Assembly (NCBI GenBank): GCA_007922305.1
Contig: ML677335.1
Span: 40,770,034-40,834,033, forward strand
Origin: Dermatemys mawii
Lineage: Eukaryota > Chordata > Testudines > Dermatemydidae
Direction: 5' to 3'
DNA length: 64,000 bases
Positions 12,381 through 25,224 of this stretch are shown here, one piece after another. Each line of letters begins with the position of its first letter. Within the stretch, counting starts at the first letter, position 1. The position numbers were made by a program, and so were the translations under genes. The notes under the pieces were generated by a model that saw nothing but the letters and a program-made list of their open reading frames with translations, was not told the origin of the DNA and did no database searches.

Positions 12381-14732
12381 CACCCCACACCATACAAACA
12401 ACTACAAAGCAGACTTTCAGCTATATACACCTTTCCTCTGAGGCAATGGTCTTGTAAATTTTTTAACAAATGAATTGAGTATGTTCATGGACACACATTA
12501 AAATGGTCTACAATTTTAATATGAATCAGCAGCCTATGCACTTCTATGAAATAATAGACTAGTAGTAATAATAGTAATAAAGTGAACAAGGTGAGAAGTC
12601 CATTTGCTATGTAGAACGTGTCCCAGGACAGACAATTTGTTCGTTTTAGCTAGATATTAGAGATACTGCCATACTCTCAGACATCTCCCATTTTTCTTGT
12701 TTGTCCTTCCAGTCCTTTCTGACATTTTGCTGCCCCGTATCTTTCCTGGAAGAGAATACATCCACCTTGTGTTACTGGCAGAAAAGCCTGGATGACAACA
12801 GATTCTTTCAAATGAAGACATGTACAGAAGGAAATAATATGTCAAGAGCAAAGCTCCAAATGAGCAAAGACACTCACTAAATGTAGGGTGAGAAAAGATG
12901 AATATTCAGGTGAACAAAACATCAGTATTAGAAAATCAGCAAATGTTTAATGATGGAATGAAAGATGCCATCAAAAAGCAGGCAAAAACAAAACTGACAA
13001 CAGATGAAGACAGCCCTGTCATTTTTGCTGACTTTGGATCACAGCCCTAAACGTCAGTCTCTCTGTCATTTTAAGAGAGCTTAAACTTATAACAGAATTG
13101 TTTTTACGGGAGTATTTTTCTCCTTTTCTCACCCCTGTTCTTTTTTAAAAAAAATATTCCAGAATTAGGGCCTTATCTAAAAAAAACCCCACAAAATAAA
13201 TAGCCAGTTGTGTCACAGGACAGAAGTATTTTCAGGATTCCTAGTGGGGCAGATGTTCTGCAGGAGATGATAAAACACAAAGGCAATCTGTAATAGACTT
13301 TAAAAAGCTATCAGTAGGAGTAAAAGTATCCCAATAATGATGCAGTTTAAAAAGAGCCAAAATTAAATTACAACTGAATGTTAGAGATATAATTACGCGT
13401 TTTTTAATAAAACAATTGTTTAAGGCCAGCATGAGACTTCCAGGGTATATTTTAGTTAGCAATATATTTCATTTGTGATGCAACTTTAGCCTAAATGTAA
13501 CACCAATTTGCCATAAAAATTCTATAAAAGATTACTAAAGCCACTGAATGAACACTACAATATCAACTCAACCCTTGTAAATATTATCCAGGGTTATTTG
13601 TTGCACAAAATCTCCTTGCTGTGATGTATGACTTAGTTGCTAAGGTTATCACAGCAGTATCCTAAAGTTGCATAGTACATAAAACATTTCAGTTAACAAT
13701 GCAGGGAGGTTAACTCCCACAGATAACCTACTATCAGAAGGTTAGCCCAGATGACATGCCTCTGTCAGCTTCCAGGAGCTATTGATGGTTCAATCAGTTT
13801 GTTTTGAAAGTAAAGTACAACAAAAGGGCACTAAACTTATTCAAACTGTCAAACGGGACTATCTGCAATGTTGCTTGCAGGTAAGTAATTTTGGGTGTTT
13901 TAAGACTATTATCAAACACCGATGGCTGCAGAAAAAGACAGCTACTAATAACACAGAGTGCAGCTATCATAAAATATGTTATGACAGGCACTGGAATCTG
14001 TAAATTGCATGACACATTACAACTGCTTTAGACTTATACCATTGCCAGTTAAAAGAACATTTGAATTTTACATTCCAAGTTTAGAATGTTTTGTTTTAGT
14101 TTAGTTGGGGTTTTTTATGATTATCATTTTGAATCTTAGCACTGCTGTAGGTGCCCCGAGACTGCTATTGTAGGGCTCACCATCTTTGCATTAGGGTGAA
14201 AAAAAGATTATTATCTGTAGTGATGAGGAAAGTGGTGCACTCTGGAAAGGGATGCTAGGAAGGTGTGTAAAGACCCACAGGGAACTGGCTATGCAAGGAA
14301 ACCAACATAAACTTTTGTCCAAAACTTCCCCCCATCCCAAGCATGTTAGGAAAGTAAACAAACAAAGGAGACCTCTATAAAACAGCTGTAGGTGGAGGGA
14401 AAAAAACCCATCATGGAATATCACATTCCATTTTATCTCAGCTTTAAATAAGTGGAAATGACAATATAGACTAACAATTAATTTACCAATTTCGTAAGTG
14501 TTCCATGTGATTAGGATTGTTTTAACATTTTTTACACAGACCTGTCAAGACATCAAGGGGGCATTTTCAAAGGGATGCATGGGTTGGTGATTCAGTTCAA
14601 CTCCACCACCAATGCTAATGAAAATTGGGGAAGAAATTCTCCATACAATACTTGAGAGAGGAGTTGAGGTCAGAGTACTGGAATCAGACTTAGGAAGATG
14701 TTTGTGTGTTGATTTAGTATTATAACTCACTT

Positions 14733-15691
14733 GTGCTGCTGCTGCAAGACAAGCCCAAGAAAGAACACAACAGAACATCACTGGCCATCACCTACAGTCC
14801 TCAGTTAAAGTCTCTCCAATGCATCATCAGTGATCTACAATCCACCCTGGACAACAATCCCTCACTTTCACAGGCCAGAACTGGCCTGTCTCCCAAGGCC
14901 TACAGACAACCTGCCAACCTCAAGCATATTCTCACCAACAGCACACCACACCATAATAACTCTAACTCAGGAACCTATCCATGCAACAAACCTCAATGCC
15001 AACTGTGCCCACACATCTACACCAGCAACACCATCACAGGACCAAACCAGATCAGCCACACCATCACTGGTTCATTCACCTGCACATCTACCAATGTAAT
15101 ATATACCATTACGTGCCAGCAATGTCTCTCTGCTATGTACATCGGCCAAACTGGACAGTTCCTACGAAAAAGGATAAATGGACACAAATCAGATATCAGG
15201 AATGGCAATATACAAAAACCTGTAGCAGAGCACTTCAACCTTGCTGGACACACCATAAAAGATTTAAAGGTCAGCATTTTGCAGCAAAAAGACCAGACTG
15301 CAGAGAGACTGCAGAGCTGCAATTCATTTGCAAATTTGATACAATCAATCAAGAATTGAACAAAGATTACGAGTGGCTAGCTAACTACAAAAGCAGCTTC
15401 TCTTCTCTCGCTATTCACACCTACAATTCAGCTGCTAGAGGAATACCTCACCCTCCCTGATTAGAGATAACAAGCTGGTTCAGCCTCATTGGACTAACCC
15501 TGTTATCTCCCACCTGCTCCTTGCCTACCTATTTATACCTGCCCCTAGATACTTCCACTGCATGCATCCGACAAAGTGGGTATTAGCCCACTAAAGCTTA
15601 TGCTCTAATACTTTAGTTAGTCTTTAAGGTGCCACAGGACTCTTTGTTACTTCTGCAATTCCAGACTAACACGGCTACCCCTCTGACTCCA
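14733..15691 (+). mobile_element. Penelope-like element, 5'-truncated, GIY-YIG nuclease part
   Basis: One ORF (14733-15359) holds the C-terminal half of a Penelope-like retroelement protein. It has a linker with YRQPANLKHILTNS, a cysteine cluster (CNKPQCQLC), then the GIY-YIG nuclease: VIYTI, MYIGQTGQFLRKRINGHKSD, and AEHF carrying the catalytic glutamate. The reverse transcriptase domain is missing. A small deletion near 15280-15295 shifts the frame compared with the copy at 46220-46507, and the true C-terminus (DYEWLANYKS) continues in another frame to about 15462. The 3' part has the tail 'gcatgcatccgacaaagtgg' and ends 'acacggctacccctctgac'. The copy is inactive. Confidence 0.88.
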
Positions 15692-15889
15692 CACAAAGCA
15701 TAATATACAAATACTGAACAAACAAATAATAATAGTGTCTCCAATACTGACTTATTCCACAGCTTTAGACAAGTCACAGACAGGGGTGCTGGAACTATTT
15801 TTATAGTCAAAGTGCTGAGAGCCACTGAACCAAACTATAAACCCTGTATATAATGGAAACCACTTCAAGTCATGCGGTGAGGCAGTACA

Positions 15890-16045
15890 CCCAGCACCTG
15901 TGGCTCTAGCCCCTATGGTCACAGACTTTCAATGTCAGCTTCCTTATTTGTAAAATGGAAGTAACAACATTTAGCTACCTTGCAGGGATATTCTGGGTAT
16001 TAATCAATGTTTATAAAGTGATTTGGAAATGGAAAGCTCTATGTA
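15890..16045 (+). mobile_element. MIR-type SINE fragment
   Basis: The core phrase 'ttatttgtaaaatggaagta' followed by 'ctaccttgcagggatattct' and 'ttataaagtgatttggaaat' matches the MIR core and 3' part in order. The tRNA-like head is not clear. Confidence 0.7.
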
Positions 16046-16069
16046 ACTTATTTTTAAAATGTACTGCGT

Positions 16070-16535
16070 AAGGTACATCTACACTTCCAGTGGTAGGTAA
16101 AGTACAGACATTGAATTTCCACCAGCTGGCATGGGTATAAACAGAAGTGTAGAAATGAGGCACAGCTTAGACAAGTAGAATAAATTGCCCTAGACACCTG
16201 AACCCCTCGAGTCAATATCCTATATAGATCTCTACATGCCCAAGCAGTGCCTCCCACATCTGTACTATTTTTAGCAGTGTAGTGTCCTGCTGCAAGAGCC
16301 TTTCCCCACCACCATGAAAGGCTCCAGTGAGGGGAGATAGTGGGGAAAAGTTCTGGAAACAAAGGAAAGGCTCTGACAGGAGGAAGAAACCAAAGCTTTT
16401 CCCTGCTGCCTGAGTCTTTCACTGCCACCTATAACTACACACTGCAGCAACAAGTGTGGACATAGCCTGCCTTTCACTGCAGCATGTAGCTACGTGTGTC
16501 GTGCCGGTACTCTATCCGTTGTAGATATAGCTTGT
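16070..16535. repeat. Unclassified interspersed repeat with 'tctacac' start
   Basis: The sequence opens with 'ggtacatctacacttccag' and contains two related blocks, 'ctttcactgccacctataac' (16419) and 'ctttcactgcagcatgtagc' (16471). The style matches DNA-transposon-like repeats elsewhere in this window. Ends and target duplications could not be fixed. Confidence 0.4.
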
Positions 16536-17509
16536 GTTTCGCAGCCTCAGAACAGATGAGAGCAACCATTCACAAAATCCTTGGAGAGGATTTGACTTTT
16601 AAATAAACAAGAGTTCAGCCTCAAATGGAACTAGGCAAGAGGTTGTAACAAAAGCACCAGGCAAGAGGGTAAGGAAAGCTGTTTTTAACATGTACATGAA
16701 ATGCCTGGGTCCTGACCCAAAACTCACTGAAGCAAAGCAGGTCCTTATGTGCTGCATTAAACAATTATAATGTGTTAGTTTATACTTTATATTATTTGGA
16801 GACATATTTCATTAACCATTTAGGTTTAAGGGGTCAGAACTCATTGCCAGACATTAATCCATTATTCCTAAGTACTATCGGCAATTATAGGAACTCTGTT
16901 CTACAGTCAAGCAGTCCATAACAAGAAAAGGCACACAATGTCTTAGCATCTGAACTCTCATGTGGATGTTGATTCATAGACTTCCATCCTAAAGCAGGCA
17001 CAAGTTGCAAAATATGCTGGGCTTTACGGCACAAGAGAACATAGAGAGAAGAGAACATAATCACTCTTGAACCACACTAAAAAGAAAGTTACAGGGTGCC
17101 AATGAAGTTGCCCATTGGAAATGGATCTTTGACTCTTTGTACACTATAGGAGAGGTGAATATGTAGAAGTTCACATAATAGAAGGAAAAACTGACATTGA
17201 GCATGTAATGAAGGAACAAAGGTTATACTATATAAGGACCCTTAATTTCTCCTTTTCTCTTACTTTTAAAAAAATACATATTATTCTGTAAATAAATTCA
17301 CGGCACAAAATTCATTTTGGGTTGAAGGATAGAGAGCTGTACATCCAGAGAAGTCTAGCATTCCTAGTACCATCTGAGCAACAACCTAGATGGGCAAGGT
17401 TTTCTATTAAGAATATTTTAACATCTTCATTATTATTGGAACCTTTAAACTATTGTATTATTATATTTTTCCCTCAGACCCTAGTAGCCTGAAAGCTAAT
17501 GAATGTGCA

Positions 17510-17645
17510 TAACCTCACTTGCAAGATTAGAGGGCCTGAGCCTGTTCTCTTTTTTACTGGTATAAACTGGGAGTTACACCACTGAAGTGAATTATGTTAC
17601 ACCAGTGTAAAACTGGTGAGAGATCAGAATCAAATACAGAGGGAA
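17510..17645. repeat. Amniote-type repeat with palindromic 'gttacaccagtgtaaaactgg' phrases
   Basis: It contains 'actggtataaactgggagtt' and 'gttacaccagtgtaaaactg', partly reverse complements of each other. Similar phrases occur at 6140-6235 here. I know this as a common reptile and bird repeat type but cannot name the family. Confidence 0.4.
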
Positions 17646-19774
17646 TGAATGGTTGACTTTAAGGCATTGGGCTATATTGCCTACTAAGATTTGGCTCCTT
17701 GGCTTCTATTGTGACTCTCATATGGGAGTTGTGGGGTTTATTTAATGTTTGACGAGCATTGTTTGCTGTAATTCTCTCTCTCTTTCCAGGTGCTGTTGCA
17801 ATAAAAAGGCCTTGGGTGAAAGGCAAAATATCATCATTATCAATAAGCTGAGTAGTATTAGCCTACGCCTGTTTCCACCTGTTAATAGTTCATTACCCTT
17901 ACGGAAAAAGGTTTCCTTTCTTTCTCTCCTTTTGAAATTTGTAGTTGGAGTTTGTATTATTTATAAAATACAATAAGAAAAAAAATTATAACCAAAAAGG
18001 TAGCATGCTCTCTGTAAGGGCAATGGTTGACAGGAAGGCTGAAAAACTCAACAGGTGCTGCAATTTTGCAGGACCATATGTGCAGAGCAACTGATTTAGT
18101 TCAGCAAGCTAATCTATACAAAATGTAGGAACTTCCTTTCTTATGGTTGAATCTTAAGAGGACTCTATAAGGTTATCACCATTTACTCCTCTTTGCCAAA
18201 GATAGCATATTGTACTTTTAAAGCTAATTTAAAATAAACTCAGGCATTTGTTTCTACTTGCCTTTGTTTCCATGTCAACAGTGCTATTAATGAATGCATC
18301 ATTCCAGGAAATGTCAATAAGGAGCAAAAGAGCTAAAAATTTACACACCCCTTACAATTATCTCACTTTAATGAAAATAGGTGAGGTCACCTACAGCATT
18401 AACAAATACTTGGTAACACATTCTGACCCAGATGATTTTTCACAGTTCAGTAACAACATGTTTGAAGTTTTCACTACAAACAATATACCCACAGGAGAGA
18501 CCAAGTGTGGGTACAAGAGAAGCAACAAGCAATTATTGTGTTGACTTCTGTTACTTTGATCTCTGGGTCATGACCTTTGCTTTCTTGAAATCTTCAAAGC
18601 AGAGACTGTAGATGAGGTTATTTAGAATGCACACTGTTTTTCAAGCCACTTTCTGTTTCCTTTTTGGACTGGAATGTTTTCCGGCTTTCCTCCCTTCCCT
18701 ATATTTTAATATACTGCTCTTAATGCCCAGTTATCCCACACATATCATGAGCTGCTCCTCCCACACCCACCCTCACCCCCAAAGCATTAGAGGAACTATT
18801 TCTTGAAATAAACTCATGCAAAAATGTAATGTTGGCAAACATTTTAAACAACAGCATTTCATATAAAAAGGAAACTGAACACATTTTAAAAATATTTTAA
18901 AAATATACATAATATTTACAAAAACCACTCTGTTCCAGCATTTTCAAAGCTGAGCAATAGCTTTTCTTCCTAAAATAAAGGTTTTTTTGTTTGGTTTTTT
19001 TTGGTTGGTTTTTTTTTTGTTTTTACAAAAACAGTTTTTTAAACACATTGAACCCCATGGATCTTAGAGAATCAGGGCCTACCTGAAATAATTTCATATG
19101 TAAAATTATGTATATAACATCCTACATGTATTTAAACATGTTATAACTTTTAAAAAATTACATTAAAATTCATTTTTTTATTTGTGGTACAAACATAACT
19201 TTAGATAATTAAAACTGAAAAGCTGAAAAATCTATTTGACTTTTCACCACTGAGTCATGGTTTTGTTTGGTTTAGTTTTTTGCTTTTTGTATTTCCATTC
19301 AGCTTGTTACAACAAAAATAGTTGATAAAACCTTGATTTCTAGCCACTTACTTTCTGGTTCTCACACACCTGTAGGATGCAGCAATGTTCAGGTTGCAAG
19401 CACAAAAGATCTGAATTCAAAACAAAAGGCTCTGGTGCCTGTGGTGTTTTGTTTTTGTTTTTTAAATTGCACACAAGTTATGTCAAACTTTTTTTCTTAA
19501 AAAAATTAAGGCAGAATTTTATAAGGCACCGAGTCCTATGATACTAAATACCTTGAACTTTAATTGACTGGAATGGAGGTGACTATGCTATGAATTTTGC
19601 AAGATGTGTCCCTTCAAATTTGGGCCTCAACTACCTGACCACAGCCCTTTAAGCAAAACTTTGAAACGGTCACATACCTATGTAGCTACCCAGTCAATAT
19701 TCTCCATAAAACAGTAGCTATAATTAGTATACTACCAAAATCTTTTGATAATAATACTGTCTGGCACACTCTAG

Positions 19775-20055
19775 AGATGTCTCTACACTGCAATTAGAAC
19801 TCCATGGATGGGCCGTGCCATGTGACTCCGGCTTGGATTAATAGTCTGTTTAACTGTGGTGGTGTTTAACTGCAGTGCAGATATTCAGTATAAGACTGGA
19901 GCCTGGGATCTAGGCCTCTGCACGGTGGGAAGGACCTAAAGCTTGGGCTGCATCCTGAATCCAAATACCTACACTGCAATTGAACAGCCCCTTAGCCTGA
20001 GTCAGCTGACAAAGGCCAGCCATAGATGTTTAATTGCTGTATAGACATGCATTAA
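19775..20055. mobile_element. DNA-transposon-like repeat with short inverted ends
   Basis: The left end 'gtctctacactgcaattaga' is mirrored by 'aattgctgtatagacatgc' at 20032-20050. The body has no coding sequence. It lies directly next to the fold-back element at 20058. No target duplication was established. Confidence 0.5.
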
Positions 20056-20057
20056 AG

Positions 20058-20340
20058 GGCTCGTCTACACAGGGCCGCAGTCGAGACTATGGGGATGTGA
20101 ATTGTAGAATGGTCTAATATGTTGTGCTCTAACTGCCCTGTGTAACCCCTGCTGGTGTGCACTAAAAGGTCACATTTATGTAGTCCCATTTCAAACATGA
20201 CTACATTAACACAAACTAAGTGCTTTTCGGTTCTCACCAGCAGGGTTTACACAGAGCAGTTAAAGTATGACACTTCCAAGCACTCTACAACTCATACCCC
20301 AGTAGTTAAATTACAGCACCATGCAGAGAAGCCTAGTTTA
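20058..20340. mobile_element. Long fold-back element with arms of about 130 bp
   Basis: The two halves are imperfect reverse complements. The clearest match is 'aactgccctgtgtaacccct' at 20130 against 'gggtttacacagagcagtta' at 20247, extending through 'ctgctggtg' and 'caccagcag'. Translations of opposite strands from the two halves also resemble each other (TSRGYTGQL and TSRVYTEQL). This is the form of a non-autonomous DNA transposon or fold-back MITE. Confidence 0.75.
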
Positions 20341-21173
20341 TGAGATATAATGAATGCTTATGGGCAAGTACCAGGAAGTTTGCATTTCAGCTGCAGAGCT
20401 ATATGTTATTTAACTACTGACTAGGCCATTCACTTTAAAACTGGTTAATTAAAACTGTTTTTATAGACGTAAAAATGCCAAAAAAAATCTGAAAGGAGGG
20501 GGGAAAAAGCATCAGTGTTGCAGTGTTCCAGTTTTCAACAGATAGATAAATCCACTGTGTCACACTTCTGACACAGTGGTTTGCCACAGTGTGACCTAAA
20601 ACTACTTTGACCTCATAGAAATCAACATTTTGCACTGAAATGAAACAACGGACATGCTTGTTTTGATGTATGGCTGTGTGACATATCATAAATATTACAT
20701 CACATAACCACAGAGATTGTCAATCAATAAGATTTTTTTTTAGACAGCACTAAATGAACCATGGGTTCTTGCCTCTGAATGGTTCCTTTAAGGTACTACT
20801 TTTGCTTAAATGATTAATAACAGACATATTGTCAGAAAGTGTACTTAAAGTGAAAAACAGTAAACTGTAGAAATATCATTCATTTTTAAGCAATTCTCTA
20901 GTGAAAATGTCACATAAATTTACATAGAGACAGCAATATCAGGCTTTTTGTAAGTTTGGTATTAGGCATACCTTTCACTTCAGGGTGAAAGTGATGGGAA
21001 AATATTTTATAAAATCTAGGCCATGTTACTTAGTGAAAACCAAGATGCCATAGCTATGCTGAATTCAAAAGTAGGATTGTTAGAAGTTAGCATCTTTAGG
21101 CTAAAGATGCCCTAGAAAGTGATACTAGATTCTAAATTCAGTATTCCAAGCTTTTGAGAACAAAGAGATAAGC

Positions 21174-21330
21174 GTGTTAGCCCGCATCTGCAAAAGTGAC
21201 AAAGAGTCTTGTAGCATCTTATAGACTAACAGAGCTTCGGGATCAGAAGCTTTTGTGGGCTAAGACCCACTTCATCTGATGAAGGGGGTCTTAGCCCACA
21301 AAAGCTTATGATCCCTAAGATCTATTAGTG
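21174..21330. mobile_element. Penelope-like tail pieces forming a palindrome
   Basis: 21174-21276 is a reverse-oriented Penelope-like 3' tail, collinear with the tail at 45915-46035. It is followed at once by an inverted partial copy. 21241-21276 and 21278-21313 are reverse complements at 34 of 36 positions around a single central base (21277). Weaker matching continues to arms of 53 nt (47 of 53). Confidence 0.8.
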
Positions 21331-22650
21331 TTTCAAGGCTCTGTCGCTTTTGAATATAGAATGTTCATACTCAGAGCTCCACAGCTGCCAACTCCACAAG
21401 CAAAATTTCAACCAACTACAATATTAGCAATAAACAACTGTTTTCAATCCACTCACCTTCCAAACCAACCACCTTTCAGGTCTCCCTTTCTACTGCATGT
21501 GTTGAACTATACTTCCTACATAAGACTTTTGATGGCACAAAGATACGATCATATTTTCAGTATCTTAAATAACATACTGAAGAAAAAGCTCAGTTTCTCA
21601 CTTGGGTAGAGAGCTTACTGACCATGCTTTTTTGCCTCTTGTTTAACTCACAGAGGGCCATTTTCAGTCAGCTAATATGGAAAATGCTAGTACCCTTGGT
21701 CTGAAATCCAGTATCATATTTGATTGGGGCAAAGAAGCTCAGATGACATCAAATAGAATTTTATTATAATAATGTCTCACTGCCAGAGGGCAGCAGCTAT
21801 GAAGAATGATGTCACTTCTGCAGGCATTCCACGGAGTCTTGGATCTATATTCAATCACCGTGATTACCATTGACAATCTTTATATTACATTTTGTTCTTC
21901 AAAAAGTAAACCTATTTACATATAACTAATTCCCTGCTATATTTCTGTAGGGCTACATTCCAGAGGGGACACACTACCAGGCTTCCACTTCCAAGTGGTT
22001 CTTGTTAAATTACCTTTTGTGTAATTCTGCTTATGAAAACACATTCAAATGTCACATGGCTATTTTGCTTATTTTAAGACTCATGGTTTGACTCTACATA
22101 CTGACTGCTCTGTCTTTGAGTGTGATATCTAAAGAGGAGCCTTCTCTGTATTCTTAACTGATTTCTTTAGAAGTATGTTGAAAGAAGCAAGTCCTCATAA
22201 TTCCTTTGCAGAAAAAAGAGCATAGACCTATGATAAACTAATGATTTTAATTCCCAGATTCAACCACTCTTCCTCACACAGTGAGTAGTGCCTGGCTCTG
22301 GGCTGGACTAAAGAGCATGTAAGCTCACAATTAAGTTAATCTCTAATCAAGAAAGTACTTAAGAACATGTTTCACTTAAGCATGTGCCTATCTGCCATTG
22401 ATTTTGGTGGGACTTAATAAGCACATGCTTATGTGTTTTTCTGACAAGGGCCCCCGTCAGTAATTCCAGTGAAATCAGTGGGGCTATTCAAATTCTAAGG
22501 CACTACACGCAGCAGAATCTGGCCCTAAGGGAGATTCTGTCTTCAAAGTATTTTGTTATTTTGGGAACATGTTCTGGTTTTAGCCATCTGACTTCATCCA
22601 GCTTTAAGAAATGGATGCATCTTATCATATTTGGGAGCTAAGATACTAAC

Positions 22651-22790
22651 CTGTATCTCTGGTAGTCATCCTCATCCTTGTCCTTGCTGACCAGTTCATT
22701 TGGGCAAGCCATGTTTCCTAGTAAACTGAGGTATTCCAAGGAAGGCACCACATCAGCCAAGTGATCCAGCAGGCTTTCTAAATCTGTTAT
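22651..22790 (-). CDS. LRMDA: LRMDA internal coding exon (LRR end and cap)
   Basis: This exon is 140 bp, 46 codons plus two bases. Its translation starts [20 protein letters not shown], continues [14 protein letters not shown] and ends in an acidic stretch [11 protein letters not shown]. The last LRR and the N-P-N-E cap match LRMDA as I remember it (human [34 protein letters not shown]). It joins in phase 0 to the exon at 35562-35688, so that NKNQ is followed by ITDL. The acceptor ends in AC, not AG, and is preceded by TCCTTAAC at 22807-22814. The donor at 22650 is GTTAGT, a normal GT site, leaving AG of an arginine codon that the next exon completes. No stops or indels are seen. Confidence 0.95.
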
Positions 22791-22814
22791 GTGTCAAAAA
22801 TTGTGGGTTAAGGA
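22791..22814 (-). other. LRMDA: U12-type branch site and AC acceptor
   Basis: The minus strand shows TCCTTAAC at 22814-22807, then a short spacer and the terminal AC at 22792-22791. There is no long pyrimidine tract and no AG, as expected of a minor-spliceosome acceptor. The spacing (17 nt from the second branch A) is at the long end for U12 introns. Confidence 0.87.
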
Positions 22815-25224
22815 TTCAATGACATTAATGCAAAAAGCATTCATAGTTGCACCACCACTGATTTAAAAATACATTTCAATAACTGGCCATCAAATTTACT
22901 GTGACCTTCAGGAAGATGTCACATTAATTGTTACAAAGGCAAATGGGGCTAAATTTAGTTTTTTGGCACAGATTGAAAGAATTTGGCTGTTGTGTCACTC
23001 TTTTCTCCTCTCTTTTCCATGTGGCTCATGCAAAACATGAAAACTTTGACAAAATGATGGATACTTGGTGGTAAAATGGTTAGCCATTTCCGAAGCCATT
23101 AAACTTTTTCAACATGGAAACAGTCACTTTCATAGCACATTTATCACTAATACATTCAGTCCATTCAAAAATGATTTTTTTAAAAAAAGGAGTCAAACCA
23201 CAACAAACCACTTTCCCTACAAGAATATAAATGCTTTGAGTGTCACAGCAATGCACTGATAATTATTCAATTAGTATACATGAATAAATGCTTCACTGAA
23301 AGCAACTTGAAAAACCCAGTGTTGCAACATGAGGTATACCTCATATACCAAGTGGAAATAAACTCTGGAAACATCGTCCAAATGGTCGTATAGTTGGGTG
23401 TTGATCAGGCTTCTCAACTTAAGTGTATTCCTCACTACATAAATATCATCTTGGATAATTTAAAAATGAGATTTAAATATCCACTGCAACATGGGAAATG
23501 CAAGATAGATTTAAGCAGCACAGCACACATCAGATTGAACAGGTGCTGGGCTGTTGACTGAATGAAGAAAAAATATTCATTTTGTTAACATAAAATATAA
23601 AAAGTCCTTGAAGGAAATAAGTTTATACATAAATCTTTTCATTCTATACAAGAAAATGCTGATTCTCAGGAAAGAAGCTGTATGTACATATATATTATTT
23701 TTACCTTAAAAATTGACTGGCTTAGACAAGAGTGGTAATTATTCTAAAACTATTCAAGAAAATTCAATGTTCTGTTCTCATTCACTCCTGCTACTATAGA
23801 CAACCGCTTTTTCTCAGAATAATCCTCAGTTCACTTTTACTGCTATTATTTATACTCGATTTATGTTTATATATGATCTTTGTTATTTTTAGCTGATGGA
23901 ATTCATTTTCTTTCTTCACCTCAATGTCTGAGGAGCAGCAGCAACAGGCCCCGGAATGTCAAGAATTACTTCATTGCTAAAAACTCTTTTGTTGTAAACT
24001 TAATTTCCATTTTACATCTCATGTGTATAAAAGCTCCTGCTGATAATTATCATTAAGAATTTTGGTATGTTAATAGCCACCAACTCTAAATTTCTATTTA
24101 TGCTCTTTTCCATACACTCTTATGTATCCTCAAATACTCTGCATAAGAATGGGGAAAGTAGCGACAGGAGAGAAAATTAAGTAAAATGATAAGGGTGTCA
24201 CTTTTTAACATGATATAGCAGAGTTAAGCCTCATGTATAGAGGATTATGTTAAAACTATCAAGGTAGATTCAGCAGCCATTAAAAAAAAGTGGAAAGACT
24301 CTAGCTGATTTCAGGAGGCAATGGATCATGCCTTTAGAAAAAGTGCATTATTGTAACATTACCACAAATCAGTCTTTTTCTGCTACCGAAACCTAACCAC
24401 GACATAGTGGTAACTTACTCTGATGACTCTGGACCCCTGATTCACAGATTATCCTTTTGGTGGAGATCATACATGGCTCTCCCAATCAGTACATAACTGA
24501 CAGAAAGAAAGCAAATTTTGCTGAGTTCAAGTTCTTTACGTTAGCATTGAAATTAGAGTGTCATCAGACATTGCCAAGGGAAGATGACATGATCGTTTGA
24601 ATCTGGAAGTAACCCTGATTCAGATGCAATCCTGTTAATCTTCTGTAGGACATCTCAAACCTCAAAGATGTTCCCTGAAAGAGGTGATTTATCACCACAA
24701 AAGTTAATTTCCATTTCTTTTCCTTAATGGCAGTTCCAAGAAGTTTGTTGTTCAAGATCTGACCTTTTATTACAGAAAATTCTTAATATTGCACAGGAAG
24801 AAAAGATCTTCCTTTATAAAGTAAGTGGGTAGAAATTTCTGTCATCACTTCATTAGAATGTCTTGTGAAGCAGACGTTATTTCATTTTTCAATCCTTATA
24901 GCTACTTAAAGAATGCTGAATCAGGCTGGGACAGAAGTGTTCACTATAAATCCAAGTCAGCTATGAACCATATTACTAAAAAGTATTTGGGTACCTAACA
25001 GTGCAGATAGGCACTGATGGCAGGATTTACAAAAGTGCCTCAATAAGTTAGTCATCTAACTGCCATTGAAAGTCAACAATAGTGACATGCCAACTTCACT
25101 TAGGCACTGGGGTAAATCCCACAAGATGCCCATCTGCACCTTTACAAATCTAAAAATATGGCCACACATATCTAAATTAAATGTGAGCACCCGACACTGA
25201 ACCTTACTTTTAGATTAAGAAACA

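Larger units (their letters stand above)
10719..22650 (-). other. LRMDA: LRMDA intron, GT-AG, 11.9 kb
   Basis: The ends are GTTAGT (22650) and TTTCTTTTAG (10719), so this is a normal U2-type intron splitting an arginine codon. It contains a CR1 3' scrap (12060-12235), a poly-A tract (12340-12380), a Penelope-like copy (14733-15691), a MIR (15890-16045), an unclassified repeat (16070-16535), two DNA-element-like repeats (19775-20340) and a Penelope-tail palindrome (21174-21330). Nothing identifiable is seen in 10730-12050, 12400-14720, 16540-17510, 17650-19770 or 21340-22640, apart from T-rich runs near 18985-19040. Confidence 0.88.

Noticed and set aside
13870..13886. Perfect plus-strand splice donor CAGGTAAGT
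   Set aside because: One such 9-mer is expected by chance in roughly this much sequence, and no coding exon or acceptor supports it.
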